This document shows, piece by piece, positions 1 through 9,120 of a stretch of 64,000 bases of DNA (positions are counted from its first letter, which is position 1; each line of letters starts with the position of its first letter). The stretch covers positions 434,001 through 498,000 of the forward strand of contig CAVPVW010000002.1 of NCBI GenBank assembly GCA_963709295.1. The letters run 5' to 3'. The notes beneath the pieces were generated by a model. That model made no database searches. It saw only the letters and a program-made list of their open reading frames with translations, and was not told where the DNA came from. This DNA comes from JBGPQJ01 sp963709295 (GTDB taxonomy: Bacteria; Chloroflexota; Anaerolineae; Anaerolineales; Villigracilaceae). A program made the position numbers and the translations under genes.

Positions 1-753
1 TGTCACTGTGCCGCCTTCTTTCTTGAACGCCGGCTTAAGCTTTGCCAACGATTCCATCGTCGTGTCACGGCGAGGGCGCTCATCGGTGGCCACCATCAAC
101 GGGTCGCCTTTCTTCTGAGGCACGGGGACAGGGATGATTTCCTCGGCAAATTTCCCGGAGTCAATGGCAGCGATGGCGCGCTGATGTGAGCGCACAGAAA
201 ACTGGTCCTGCAGCTCGCGCGTCAGATGCGGGCGCAGCTCTGCAATATTCTCAGCAGTCTCGCCCATCGAATCGGTACCGAACATGTCCTTCATTTTGGG
301 GTTGGGATACCGCCAGCCGAGCGCTGTATCATAAGCCGTCAAATTTCCAAAACCGAAACCCTCCTCGGCCTTGGGCAGGGAGTAAGGTGCCCGCGACATC
401 GATTCGACTCCACCGGCGATGAAGATATCTCCTTCACCCGCACGGATGGCCCGCGCAGCAATGTTGACCGCCGCAAGCCCCGACGCGCACAACCGGTTGA
501 CCGTGATTCCCGGCACGCTTGTGGGAAATCCCGCCAGGAGAAGGCTCATCCGCGCGACATTTCGGTTATCCTCGCCTGCCTGGTTTGCGCATCCAAGGAT
601 GACTTCATCAACGAGGGCAGGGTCCAGTTTATTTCTTTCAAGGATTGTTTTAAGAACAAGCGCGGCCAGATCGTCAGGCCGCACCCTGGCAAGTGCCCCA
701 CCCAAAGCACCGATGGGCGTGCGAATCGAGTCAACGATGACAGGTATTGGCAT
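1..753 (-). CDS. Acetyl-CoA acyltransferase (thiolase), PcaF-like, C-terminus outside window
   Basis: Thiolase that cleaves 3-oxoacyl-CoA to acetyl-CoA plus a shortened acyl-CoA, or condenses acetyl-CoA in reverse. The ATG at 751-753 starts MPIPVIVDSIRTPIG. The segment GCANQAGEDNRNVARM is typical of beta-ketoadipyl-CoA type thiolases, and the acylated cysteine lies in NRLCASG (about residue 89). The 251 visible codons end at GGTVTA, just before the usual GNSS motif, so roughly the last 140-150 residues (catalytic His and second Cys) lie outside the window. AGGGAG precedes the start at good spacing. It is 29 bp downstream of the DedA gene on the same strand and may be cotranscribed with it. 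The exact substrate cannot be told from sequence. Confidence 0.9.
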   Translation of the reverse strand, partial: MPIPVIVDSIRTPIGALGGALARVRPDDLAALVLKTILERNKLDPALVDEVILGCANQAGEDNRNVARMSLLLAGFPTSVPGITVNRLCASGLAAVNIAARAIRAGEGDIFIAGGVESMSRAPYSLPKAEEGFGFGNLTAYDTALGWRYPNPKMKDMFGTDSMGETAENIAELRPHLTRELQDQFSVRSHQRAIAAIDSGKFAEEIIPVPVPQKKGDPLMVATDERPRRDTTMESLAKLKPAFKKEGGTVT

Positions 754-782
754 TGGTTACTCCCTGGAGTTGTGCCCTGTGA

Positions 783-1418
783 TTATTTCAGCCGTCGAAT
801 GGGAATCCAAGCGAATTGAAACTGATAATTCCAAATGACATAATTCTTCTTGCGCCAGAAATAAAATCCGAAGCCCGCGGCGGCCAGAACCAAAACCAGC
901 CAGCCAAAATCGCCGGCAAGGGAATTGATTAATCTCCACTGGCTGCTGAAGAAATAACCCATCCCACCATACAGGATGATCCACATCGCTTCGCCTGAGA
1001 TGACATAGAACAGGAAGGATCGGAATCTTAGTTTGCTGCTGCCCGCCATTAAATTAACCGGTACTGCAAATGTAGTAATAAGGAAGCGGGTCAAAAAGAC
1101 TGCCACACCGCTGCCGCGATCGAATGTGGATTGGGCCTTGATCCACACGTGTGAATTTCCATACCGCTTGGAAGCCCACTTGCCTCCCCAGCGACCCAGG
1201 GTGAATCCCAAAGTATCACCCAACACGGCACCGATCAGCCCCAGTGCAGCTGCGTAGTACCAGTCCATGGACCCTTGACGGCTAAAAATCCCGGCTGCAA
1301 TGACCAGCAGACTTGAAGGTACCGGAAATCCGAAGGCGCCAGCCATCACAGCCAGCCCTAAAACAGGCGCCCCATACAACATCAAACTTAATTCTAGCAG
1401 CTCTGAAAACTCGCTCAT
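783..1418 (-). CDS. DedA family membrane protein
   Basis: Integral membrane protein of 211 residues in the DedA/VTT family, which is linked to lipid (undecaprenyl phosphate or phospholipid) translocation and membrane homeostasis. Visible family marks are FPVPSSLLVIAAG near residue 32, the G-D-x-x-GF-x-x-GRWGGK segment near residues 67-80 and FLTRFLITTFAVPVN around residue 108, which carries the conserved Arg and Pro of the family. Four to five hydrophobic segments are seen. AAAGGA lies upstream of the ATG. The C-terminus is basic (WIPIRRLK). It reads away from the oxidoreductase cluster, across a 319 bp divergent spacer, and towards the thiolase gene. Specific substrate unknown. Confidence 0.88.
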   Translation of the reverse strand: MSEFSELLELSLMLYGAPVLGLAVMAGAFGFPVPSSLLVIAAGIFSRQGSMDWYYAAALGLIGAVLGDTLGFTLGRWGGKWASKRYGNSHVWIKAQSTFDRGSGVAVFLTRFLITTFAVPVNLMAGSSKLRFRSFLFYVISGEAMWIILYGGMGYFFSSQWRLINSLAGDFGWLVLVLAAAGFGFYFWRKKNYVIWNYQFQFAWIPIRRLK

Positions 1419-1737
1419 TCCACCAATCCTTTAAAATATTTCTCTCTTTTAGTTTACTCTGTTCTTGCATTTAATGCCAGAAAAAATATCAAAAATGATA
1501 AAAACCTGTATAATTTCTCAACATTTTCCTCGAACGAATTGTTTCAAACAGGCGGTATTTTAACAGCAAGTGCGCCAGCGGTGATATCCATCTTTGGTAT
1601 GGTTGGTTTTAATGGTTGAATATTACATGACTGCGATGTGACGATTAGCACTACCACCAATTTACCGAACGCGACATAATCAGAATGCAGAGCAATCTGC
1701 CAATTTTTGTCCAACTTCTCAAAAAGGAGATTACTGG
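1419..1737. promoter_or_regulatory. Divergent intergenic spacer between DedA and the oxidoreductase operon
   Basis: AT-rich 319 bp spacer. On the plus strand a TATAAT box lies at 1509-1514, without a recognisable -35 element. It is more than 200 bp upstream of the ferredoxin gene, so any transcript from it would have a long leader. AAGGAG about 9 bases before the ATG at 1738 is the ribosome binding site. I see no gene in this spacer. Confidence 0.35.
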
Positions 1738-1977
1738 ATGCCTGCACAAGGTTGGATCGAAGTCTCGGATACCTACTGCAAAGGTTGTGAGCTGTGCATC
1801 AGCGCCTGCCCGCAACATGTGATCGCGCTCGATATGGACCGTCTCACCCCCAAAGGTTATCATCCCGCCCATTTAGTCAAAGACGGCTGCACAGGTTGCG
1901 CCATCTGTGCGGTGGTTTGCCCGGACGCAGCCATCACGGTTTACCGCGAAGTCACCAAGTCCGCGGCCCCTGCCTAG
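1738..1977 (+). CDS. 2x[4Fe-4S] ferredoxin subunit of 2-oxoacid oxidoreductase (delta, KorD/VorD-like)
   Basis: Small 79-residue ferredoxin with two complete cluster motifs: CKGCELCISACP (residues 14-25) and CTGCAICAVVCP (about 51-62). In four-subunit 2-oxoacid:ferredoxin oxidoreductases this subunit carries electrons from the thiamine diphosphate centre to external ferredoxin. It is the first gene of the delta-alpha-beta-gamma set, ends 9 bp before the alpha subunit, and has a strong AAGGAG ribosome site. This order and size match the separately encoded delta subunit of VOR/KOR-type enzymes. The gene is intact, unlike its three partners. Confidence 0.9.
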   Translation: MPAQGWIEVSDTYCKGCELCISACPQHVIALDMDRLTPKGYHPAHLVKDGCTGCAICAVVCPDAAITVYREVTKSAAPA

Positions 1978-1986
1978 GAGAGCAAA

Positions 1987-3101
1987 ATGGCAAAAGAGCT
2001 TTATGAAGGCAATCAAGCCATGGCGGAAGCCGCCGTCCGCGCCGGGTTGGAAGCCTACTTCGGCTACCCCATCACCCCGCAAACCGAAATCCTGGAACAC
2101 CTATCCAAACGCATGCCCGAGCTGGGACGCACCTTCGTCCAGGCAGAATCGGAAGTTGCCGCCATCAACATGGTGTACGGTGCCGCCTGCACCGGCGCAC
2201 GGGTGATGAGCACTTCCTCCAGCCCCGGCGTGTCGCTGATGATGGAAGGCATCTCCTACATCGCAGGGACGGAACTCCCCGTGGTGCTGGTCAACGTCAT
2301 GCGCGGCGGACCGGGACTCGGCAACATCGCCCCCTCGCAGGCGGATTACAACCAGGCTGTCCACGGCGGCGGGCATGGGGACTATTACCCCATCGTGCTC
2401 GCTCCGGCTTCCGTTCAGGAGGCGATCGACCTGATGGTCCTCTCCTTCGACCTGGCGGAGAAATACCGCTCGATCTGCATGCTCATCGCGGACGGGTCCA
2501 TCGGCCAGATGATGGAGCCGGTCGAAATGCCCGAGATGCGCCCGGTCGTCCGCAAGGACTGGGATTGGGCGGTCAACGGCGCAATCGGCCGAGAACGCAC
2601 GGGTGCTGTCATCCATCTACATCAATCCACCGGACGAGGAAATCGCCAACCTGCGCATGTTCAAACGCTGGCAGGAAATTCAAAAGAACGAGGTCCGTTA
2701 CAAGGAATATTATCTCGACGACGCCGATTTTGTGATCATTGGTTTTGGCACGGCAGGGCGCGTGGCCCTTTCTGCCGTGCGCGCCGCCCGTCAGCTAGGG
2801 AATCAAGGTTGGGTTGCTGCGGCCGATTACGGTGAGTCCGTTCCCTTCGAGCGTGATCGACCAGCTCGCCTCGCGCGTCTCCGCCTTCCTGGTGGTCGAG
2901 ATGAATACCGGACAGATGCTCAACGACGTCCAGCTTGCAGTGAAGGGACGTGTCCCGGTGGAATTCTACGGGCGTCTGGGCGGCGTGGTCCCCTTCCCCA
3001 ATGAAATATTTGATGAGATCAAACGCATCGCCACATCGAAATTAAACGTGGCGGTTGACCCGCGCGCTGCCTGGTACGAGCGCATGACTGCTGAAAAGTA
3101 G
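1987..3101 (+). CDS. 2-oxoacid:ferredoxin oxidoreductase alpha subunit (KorA/VorB-like), two frameshifts
   Basis: Alpha subunit of a 2-oxoacid:acceptor oxidoreductase, about 370 residues when the frames are joined. The N-terminus MAKELYEGNQAMAEAAVRAG and the segment GYPITPQTEILEHL are family hallmarks, the latter forming part of the substrate and thiamine pocket. The frame is broken twice: at about 2600, where the protein resumes as VLSSIYINPPDEEIANLRMF, and at about 2810, where it resumes inside the C-terminal domain and runs to WYERMTAEK. Both continuations are collinear with the family, so I treat this as one gene with two net +1 shifts, probably assembly errors. GGAG precedes the ATG. The beta subunit follows 9 bp downstream. 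Closest in style to 2-oxoisovalerate or 2-oxoglutarate enzymes; the substrate cannot be fixed. Confidence 0.85.
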
Positions 3102-3110
3102 AGGTGAGAG

Positions 3111-3891
3111 ATGGCTACCCTTGCAAAACCTGAGAACCTGGTCTACCAACGCCCCGAAGCATTCACGGATGTTTCGACCCATTATTGCCCCGGCTGTACT
3201 CACGGCGTGGCGCACCGCTTGATCGCCGAAGTGCTGGATGAGATGGGATTGGCCGAGAAGACCATCGGCGTTGCGCCGGTCGGCTGCTCGGTATTCGCCT
3301 ACAACTATTTTGATACCGACTTCGTCGAAGCCGCCCACGGACGCGCGCCTGCCATGGCCACCGGAATCAAGCGTGTTCTCCCCGACCGGGTGGTGTTCAC
3401 GTATCAGGGAGACGGCGACCTGGCTTCGATCGGCATGGGCGAGATCATGCATGCGGCTGGACGGGGCGAGAACATCACCGTGGTCTTCATCAACAACGCC
3501 ATTTACGGCATGACCGGCGGACAGATGGCACCCACCACGCTCCCGGGTCAGAAGACGACCTCCTCCCCCAACGGACGCGATGTGGAAATGCAAGGGTACC
3601 CGCTAAAAATGAGCGAAACGATCGCCACCATGGACGGGGCGGGCTATGTTGTTCGTCGCAGCCTGCACGACCCGAAGAACATCCGTCAGGCCAAGAAGGC
3701 GCTGCGCATGGCCTTTGAGACACAGATCCGCGGGCTGGGATTCTCGATGGTCGAACTGCTCTCCACCTGCCCGACCAACTGGGGCATCACACCTGTTGGA
3801 GTCGCTTAAGTGGTTGGAGGAGCACATGCTTCCTGTCTTTCCGCTGGGGGATTACAAAATTAGTTCATCCGTGGCCGAGATCAAAATTTAG
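3111..3891 (+). CDS. 2-oxoacid:ferredoxin oxidoreductase beta subunit (TPP-binding, KorB/VorA-like), frameshift near C-terminus
   Basis: Thiamine diphosphate-binding beta subunit that performs oxidative decarboxylation of a 2-oxoacid to acyl-CoA. It shows HYCPGCTHG near residue 25, the metal and pyrophosphate motif starting GDGDLASIGMGE, and NNAIYGMTGGQMAPTT. In the annotated frame it would stop after PVGVA at 3809. One base less in TTGGAG at about 3798 lets it continue as ESLKWLEEHMLPVFPLGDYK and end at TAG 3889-3891, which matches the usual family C-terminus. I therefore extend the gene to 3891. The start follows AGGTGAG. It lies between alpha and gamma subunits with 9-10 bp gaps, indicating a single operon. 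Confidence 0.87.
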
Positions 3892-3901
3892 GAGAGGCAC
3901 C

Positions 3902-4460
3902 ATGCAAAAGGAAATCATCATCGCGGGTTTCGGCGGACAGGGTGTGCTGTTTGCGGGCCAGGTCCTGGCCTACGCCGCCATGGACTCCGGCAAGGAAGTC
4001 ACCTGGATCCCTTCCTATGGTCCCGAGATGCGCGGCGGCACCGCCAACTGCACCGTGGTCATCGCAGACGAGGAGATCGGTTCCCCTCTGGTCCAAAATC
4101 CGCCTGCAGCGATTGCGCTCAACCTGCCTTCCTACGATAAGTACGAACCCTTGATGCAAAAAGGCGGGGTGATGGTGGTCAATGCCTCCATGGTCGATCG
4201 CGGCGCGAAGCGGGAGGATATCACCACGATATTTGTCCATGCCAATGAGATTGCCGAGGAGATCGGCAACCGGAAACTGACCAACATGGTGGTGGTCGGC
4301 GCGCTGCTGGTAATGCTGCCTGAAATCCCGCTGGAAGCTGTTGAGGCGGCGTTGAAAGCCCACCTGCCGGAACGACATCACAAGCTGCTTCCCAATGAAC
4401 TATGAAGCCCTTAAGCGCGGGTATGAAGAAGCTAAAAAACAAATCCCTGTTGCTGCCTGA
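3902..4460 (+). CDS. 2-oxoacid:ferredoxin oxidoreductase gamma subunit (KorC/VorG-like), frameshift near C-terminus
   Basis: Gamma subunit of the same enzyme. The N-terminus IIIAGFGGQGVLFAGQVLA is the signature of the gamma (POR) domain, followed by SYGPEMRGGTANCTVV. The open frame stops at 4405 as LLPNEL, but a one-base shift at about 4393 gives LLP-MNYEALKRGYEEAKKQ and a stop at 4458-4460, the typical tail of this subunit, so the real end is probably 4460. GGAGAGG precedes the ATG. It is the last gene of the operon and is followed 20 bp later by a strong hairpin terminator. Confidence 0.87.
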
Positions 4461-4480
4461 AAAAACTCCTGTTCCTCTGC

Positions 4481-4511
4481 GCAAGCCCGCCTCTCACCCA
4501 GGCGGGCTTGC
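4481..4511 (+). terminator. Rho-independent terminator of the oxidoreductase operon
   Basis: Perfect 12 bp stem GCAAGCCCGCCT (4481-4492) with AGGCGGGCTTGC (4500-4511) around a 7-base loop. It is followed by ATTTTC, a weak T tract. It lies directly after the gamma subunit and before the promoter of the acyltransferase gene. Confidence 0.75.
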
Positions 4512-4538
4512 ATTTTCAAATTCGCCAAAGGGTATAAT
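4508..4538 (+). promoter_or_regulatory. Promoter giving a probable leaderless mRNA for the acyltransferase
   Basis: Perfect -10 box TATAAT at 4533-4538, only 6 bases before the ATG at 4545, with a weak -35-like TTGCAT at 4508-4513 (19 bp spacer). The expected transcription start coincides with the start codon. No Shine-Dalgarno sequence is present, which agrees with leaderless translation. Confidence 0.5.
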
Positions 4539-4544
4539 CTCCCA

Positions 4545-5442
4545 ATGCCTGATTCGATTTCACGGCTGACCGACATCAACCTCGATGACCTGGTCAACTC
4601 CATCGGTTGGCAGGATTCCCCCCGTCTCGCAAATCTACTGCGCACGCTCTCACGGCCGGCAGCACGGAAATTCGCCCGCCAGATGCTTGCGTTCGATACC
4701 CAGACTGATGAAAAGGACCTCGCCACGGCCTCCAGGTTCATGCTGGAAAAGTTTGTGAAGGATGTGCGCGTGTACGGGCTGGAACGAATTCCGTTGCAGG
4801 GTCCGATCCTGGCGCTCTCCAATCATCCCGGCATGACGGATACTTTGTGCCTGTTTGCCGCGATCAACCGACCCGATCTTCGCAGCATCGCCCTCAACCG
4901 GCCTTTCCTCCAATCCCTGCCCCATGTAAGTCAGCAGCTCTTCTTTATCAGTGACGAACCCGCTGAACGGTTGAGCGCTGTCCGCAAGGCGGCTGCCCAT
5001 CTGCGCGGAGGAGGTGCTGTGCTGACCTTCCCGGCGGGGAGAATTGAACCTGACCCTGGCGTCTATCCGGGAGCGTTGGAGTCGCTCAGCCAATGGACCG
5101 ATTCCGCCGGAGTCTTCCTGCGGTTTGCACCCGAGACACGAATTCTCCCGATGCTGGTCAGCAACGTACTCTGGAAAAAAGTGGTCAGCAATCCGATCTC
5201 CAGGCTAAAAAAGGATCGTGAGGAACGAGAAAAACTGGGCGCCGCCTTTCAATTGCTGGCCCAGGTCATTTTTAACCTTCATCCATTGATTGTTACTGTT
5301 CAGGTGGGAGAGCCTGTTGGGCTGGCAGAGATCGGGTCAACAGAGCTTTCACGCCATCCATGAAGCGGTTCTGGCGAGGATGGGAACCTTGATCGAAAAC
5401 CCACCCCAGGGCGAGGGTATTTCCATAAGAGGTCTTGCTTGA
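4545..5442 (+). CDS. PlsC-type phospholipid/glycerol acyltransferase, frameshift at C-terminus
   Basis: Acyltransferase of the PlsC/LPLAT fold. The catalytic N-H-x4-D motif appears as NHPGMTD near residue 94, after an N-terminal helical part of about 80 residues, and a glycine-rich FPAGRIEPDPG stands where the family has its phosphate-binding F-P-E-G motif. It probably transfers an acyl chain to a glycerol-phosphate or related lipid at the membrane face. The open frame stops at 5363 (SRHP), but a one-base shift at about 5345 continues as FHAIHEAVLARMGTLIE and ends at TGA 5440-5442. That end overlaps the TTG start of the next gene by four bases (TTGA), strong support for the longer reading and for translational coupling with the flippase-like gene. 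Confidence 0.83.
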
Positions 5443-6402
5443 GGACCTGGTGGATCAGAGGGTTCTGGATTGTTTTGATCCTCAGCCTGCTGGCGTGGGC
5501 GATAGTGGCTGCCCCCCTGGCTGAAATTTGGGCATCCTTAAAACAACTTCACCTCTGGCAGATCGTCACCCTTCTGGCGGTCAGCTTGATCGCGATCCTG
5601 TTCATGACCCTGCGCTGGTGGCTGGTGGTACGCGCAGAAAATTCAAAAGTCCCTTTCGTGCAATTGATCGGCTACCGGCTGGCAGCGTTCGGCATGAGCT
5701 ATTTCACACCGGGACCTCAGGTGGGGGGTGAACCGCTGCAAATCCTTTACTTGAGGCGCAATCACCAATTGACGGCGGCGCGTTCCACCGCCACGGTGAT
5801 CATGGACAAGCTGCTCGAATTCCTGGTCAACGTGCTCTTCCTGGCAGCCGGGCTGGTTGTGGTGATCGGGCAGGGACTTTTCCCGTTGACCGGGAACCAG
5901 TTATTCGGAGGGCTGGTTCCGCTTCTCCTGCTCATTCTGATCCCACCGGTTCACCTCGTTTTGCTTTATCTCGGGAAATACCCGGTCTCCAGTCTGGTTC
6001 GTGCAATTCAAAACCGCACAGGGCGGAAAAAAACTCTGCGCCTGGTGATGATTTCCGAGCGGATGGCCGGCATCTTCATGCGACGGCATCCAGGGGCGAT
6101 GATTTTCGCCCTGCTCGCCTCCATCCTGGCCTGGACCTGCATGTGGGCGGAATACTGGTTGATGGCACAGTTCATCCTGGTGGACATGACCCTCTGGCAG
6201 GCACTGGCCGGCATGACGTTTCTGCAGATCGCATTCATGCTGCCTCTCCCTGGCGGGCTGGGAGCCATGGAAGCCAGCCAGGTATTTGTGCTGGGTGCAA
6301 TGGGATTTCCTCCGTCTGCCGGGCTGACCATGAGCCTGCTCATGCGCGGGACGGGACATGCTTATCGGCGGCTTGGGGTTGCTGCGGGCAGGGAGACTAT
6401 AA
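5439..6402 (+). CDS. Lysylphosphatidylglycerol synthase TM-region / UPF0104 flippase-like protein, frameshift near C-terminus
   Basis: Polytopic membrane protein with 7-8 hydrophobic segments, of the YbhN/AglD/MprF transmembrane family (flippase-like domain). Family marks are the early TLRWWLVV segment, YFTPGPQVGGEPLQ at about residue 90 and PLPGGLGAMEAS near residue 270. Start TTG at 5439 overlaps the upstream acyltransferase stop. The annotated frame runs to 6473 but becomes atypical after LLMRG. A one-base shift at about 6332 gives RDMLIGGLGLLRAGRL and a stop at 6400-6402, leaving 8 bp before the RibD-like gene. Likely moves a lipid-linked substrate across the membrane together with the upstream acyltransferase; the substrate is unknown. 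Confidence 0.82.
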
Positions 6403-6410
6403 TCAGGAAA

Positions 6411-7119
6411 ATGAATCCTGAATCCAATTCTGGCATCCTGGCTGGAGGAAAGCAGCGCACGGCTGTATGTTGAAGGCCGCACTCTCGTCACGCTGAGTTA
6501 CGCCCAGAGCCTGGACGGAAGCATCGCTCGCGAGCGGGGAAAACCGCTGGCCTTGAGCGGACCCGAGTCCATGCGGCTGACCCACCAGCTGCGCGCTGCG
6601 CAGGATGCCATCCTTGTGGGGATCGGAACGGTGCAGGCGGACAACCCTCAGTTGACGGTCCGCCTGGTCGAGGGAAAATCGCCCACGCCCATCATTCTCG
6701 ATTCGCAATTGGCTATTTCACCTCAAGCGAAACTCTTCCATAATGTAAAAAAGCCCATCGTAGTTTGCCTCGAGTTAAAAGTGGATTCCATCAAGGCGCG
6801 AGACATCCTCCGAGCAGGCGCAACTCTCCTGCCGGCAAAACCGGACGATGAAGATCGCCTCTCCCTTCCGTATCTACTTAATGAGTTACCTCGTCTTGGG
6901 ATCAAGTCTGTCATGGTGGAGGGGGGCGCGAAGGTCATCGGCGCATTTATCCGGCAGAATCTGGTGGACAGGGTGATGCTGACGATCACGCCTGTTTATG
7001 TCGGCGGTTTGAAGGCGCTGGAACACCCCCTAAGTGATTCACCGGAACTCTGTGAGACGAAGGTTTTCCCCGCCGGCAGGGATATCATTTTTCTAGGTGA
7101 ATTCTCAGTCGACCTTTAG
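6411..7119 (+). CDS. RibD C-terminal domain / dihydrofolate reductase-like protein, frameshift near start
   Basis: Stand-alone reductase of the RibD C-terminal (DHFR-like) family, about 235 residues, without the N-terminal deaminase domain of RibD. The classical enzyme reduces 5-amino-6-ribosylaminouracil phosphate with NADPH. Visible motifs are LSYAQSLDGSIA at the N-terminus, DAILVGIGTVQADNPQLTVR, and MVEGGAKVIGAFI near the C-terminus. The ATG at 6411 (MNPES) is one base out of frame with the rest; dropping one A at about 6426 gives MNPESILASWLEESS, a natural N-terminus. Its neighbour is an MDR dehydrogenase. A role in a pterin or riboflavin-like side pathway is possible. Confidence 0.82.
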
Positions 7120-7164
7120 TCATTAACCAAGCAAGATGAATGCTGCTCCCTGCTTCGTCCGGTG

Positions 7165-7170
7165 TAAAAT
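7165..7170 (+). promoter_or_regulatory. -10 box of the MDR dehydrogenase gene
   Basis: TAAAAT ending 8 bases before the ATG at 7179, with no Shine-Dalgarno in between. This resembles the leaderless arrangement at 4533-4545. No good -35 element was found. Confidence 0.35.
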
Positions 7171-7178
7171 GGATGTCA

Positions 7179-8189
7179 ATGAAACGGCACTCGCTCTATT
7201 TTGTCTCGCCTCGAAGTGTTGAGGTCCGCGAAGAAACGCTTGCGGAACCCGCGCCTGACCAGGTGCTGGTGGAAACCATTTGTTCGGCCATCAGTCCCGG
7301 CACGGAAATGCTGGTGTATCGCGGGGAATTTCCCGAAATGCCGGTTGACCTAAACATCGGCGCTTTGAGCGGTGACTTCGCCTACCCGCTCTGTTATGGC
7401 TATGCCTGTATCGGGCGTATCAAAGCAATTGGTAAACAGGTCAACAAGGAGTGGCAGGACCGTCTTGTCTTTTCCTTTCAACCTCATTGCTCGCATTTTC
7501 TAGCCCGACCTGAATCCCTTCTTCCAGTTCCGCCTGATCTGCAAGCAGAGGCAGCCGCTTTTCTCCCCAACATGGAGACGGCGGTTAACCTCGTTCAGGA
7601 TGCAAAGCCGATTCTCGGTGAACGGGCAATGGTCTTTGGGCAGGGCATCGTGGGCCTGCTGACAGCCTCCCTTCTGATGGAATTCCCGCTGGATAGCCTG
7701 CTAACCGCGGACCGGTTTGAACTTCGCCGCAAGGCATCGATGGGCTTGGGTGTCAAAACCTGCCTGGACCCGGGAGACCTGGATTTCAAAGCCGCAGCAA
7801 GGTCCCTGCTGAACCCGGACGCAGATTTTTCCATCGAGCTCTCCGGCTCACCCGAAGCCTTGAACAATGCCATCGCTTTGACGGGATTTAGCGGACGGAT
7901 CGTGATCGGTTCGTGGTATGGACGAAAACCCGCCCCACTCGACCTGGGAGGCAGCTTCCACCGTTCGCGCATCAAGCTCATCTCCAGCCAGGTCAGCAGC
8001 ATCAGCCCGGAGTTGAGCGGCCGCTGGGACAAGTCCCGCCGCTTTGAGGTCGCCTGGCAGGCTATTCAACGCATCCAGCCGCAGAAGTGGATCACCCACC
8101 GGTTTTCCTTGGACCAGTCACAGGACGCCTATCGCCTGCTGGATGAGTCCCCTGAAGTAGCAATCCAAGTGATGCTCGCCTATTCATAA
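7179..8189 (+). CDS. MDR-superfamily (zinc-type alcohol dehydrogenase-like) oxidoreductase
   Basis: Medium-chain dehydrogenase/reductase of about 336 residues. The N-terminal half has the GroES-like fold with ICSAISPGTEMLVYRGEF, and the second half has the Rossmann motif GERAMVFGQGIVGLL (G-x-G-x-x-G as GQGIVG). The cysteine and histidine set of the catalytic zinc site of classical alcohol dehydrogenases is not obvious, so it may be zinc-free. It resembles the BchC-like or sugar/pterin-type MDR branch rather than ethanol dehydrogenases. ATG codons occur at 7173 and 7179; I prefer 7179 because of the -10 box 8 bases upstream. It follows the RibD-like gene, and a bidirectional terminator lies downstream. 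Confidence 0.8.
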   Translation: MKRHSLYFVSPRSVEVREETLAEPAPDQVLVETICSAISPGTEMLVYRGEFPEMPVDLNIGALSGDFAYPLCYGYACIGRIKAIGKQVNKEWQDRLVFSFQPHCSHFLARPESLLPVPPDLQAEAAAFLPNMETAVNLVQDAKPILGERAMVFGQGIVGLLTASLLMEFPLDSLLTADRFELRRKASMGLGVKTCLDPGDLDFKAAARSLLNPDADFSIELSGSPEALNNAIALTGFSGRIVIGSWYGRKPAPLDLGGSFHRSRIKLISSQVSSISPELSGRWDKSRRFEVAWQAIQRIQPQKWITHRFSLDQSQDAYRLLDESPEVAIQVMLAYS

Positions 8190-8225
8190 AACCATCTTGT
8201 TCGACATCAATTCGATGATTAAAAA

Positions 8226-8252
8226 GCGGAGCGCCACAAAATGGCGCTCCGC
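8226..8252. terminator. Bidirectional terminator between MDR and VIT1-like genes
   Basis: Perfect 11 bp stem GCGGAGCGCCA (8226-8236) and TGGCGCTCCGC (8242-8252) with loop CAAAA. It is preceded by AAAAA (terminator for the minus strand) and followed by a short T-rich stretch, placed between two convergent genes. Confidence 0.7.
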
Positions 8253-8269
8253 CTGCTCTTTACAAACGA

Positions 8270-9010
8270 TTATGGAACGACTGGCACTTTGAAAAGCAAT
8301 CCGACCGCATAACCCACCATTGCGCTCACCGTTCCAATAACAGCCATCTCCAGACCGCTCCGCCCTGGGCTGCCGACAGTGATGCGCGCTTTGTACGCGC
8401 CAACCACGAACAAAGTCAACGCAGCAATGACAATGGATACAACCATGCTCACATCAACAGGTAAGAAGAAAAAGGGTACCATGGGGATAAGCGACCCCAC
8501 GATGGCTGCAAAACCCACCACCAGCGCGGTTTTAACAGCACTGCCCTGTTTTTCTGGCGGGTTGAGTTGATGCTCCTCGGCCATCATCACCTCCACCCAC
8601 ACATCCGGGTTGGCGGTAATGACGTTCACGATCTTGTCGAGCGTCTTCCCCTGAAAACCTTTCCTCGCATAGATCTCACGGATTTCCTTCTCCTCCAGTT
8701 CAGGCGCGAGGCGGATGTGACGGTACTCCCGTTCCTGCTCACTTCTATATAAGTCATCTTCCGCACGGGTGGAGGTATAGGCGACTGCCCCCATCGAGAC
8801 AGATTCTGCAAACGTGGCGGCCATCCCCGCAGCCAGGACGATGCGCGGGTCGTGGGTGGCAGCAGCCACCCCCAGAATCACCCCCAGCACATTGACCAGG
8901 CCGTCCTGCCCGCCCAGGATGATTTCAGAAAGGCGGGATCCGCGTGCGTGAGGATCGGTCCTGTGGATTGCCAGCGAATCCCCCCGCGGTGCATATTCAA
9001 AAGGCGACAT
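8270..9010 (-). CDS. VIT1/CCC1 family iron/manganese transporter-like membrane protein
   Basis: Membrane protein of 246 residues in the vacuolar iron transporter (VIT1/CCC1) family. It has LSEIILGGQDGLVNVLGVILG near residue 28, GMAATFAESVSMGAVAY in the second helix pair, a cytosolic domain rich in Glu (ELEEKEIREIYARKG, residues ~110-150) that in the family binds metal, then three hydrophobic helices. Start at 9010 (MSPFEYAPRGD) is preferred over an upstream codon because GGAAAGGAT lies just before it. It is divergent from a cation diffusion facilitator gene 110 bp away, so the pair may serve divalent metal homeostasis. Metal specificity cannot be read from sequence. Confidence 0.87.
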   Translation of the reverse strand: MSPFEYAPRGDSLAIHRTDPHARGSRLSEIILGGQDGLVNVLGVILGVAAATHDPRIVLAAGMAATFAESVSMGAVAYTSTRAEDDLYRSEQEREYRHIRLAPELEEKEIREIYARKGFQGKTLDKIVNVITANPDVWVEVMMAEEHQLNPPEKQGSAVKTALVVGFAAIVGSLIPMVPFFFLPVDVSMVVSIVIAALTLFVVGAYKARITVGSPGRSGLEMAVIGTVSAMVGYAVGLLFKVPVVP

Positions 9011-9120
9011 TGTTTTTATCCTTTCCGAGAGTGTATCCCCAATCCTAAATAAAATTCTATCACTATTATTAAAAAACAAAACTTTTTGGGATTATAATAA
9101 CGGGATTACCCAGGCCGCCC

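Noticed and set aside
4400..4822. Minus-strand 140-codon frame between the gamma subunit and acyltransferase
   Set aside because: It crosses a terminator and promoter and is antisense to a gene with a catalytic NHxxxxD motif.
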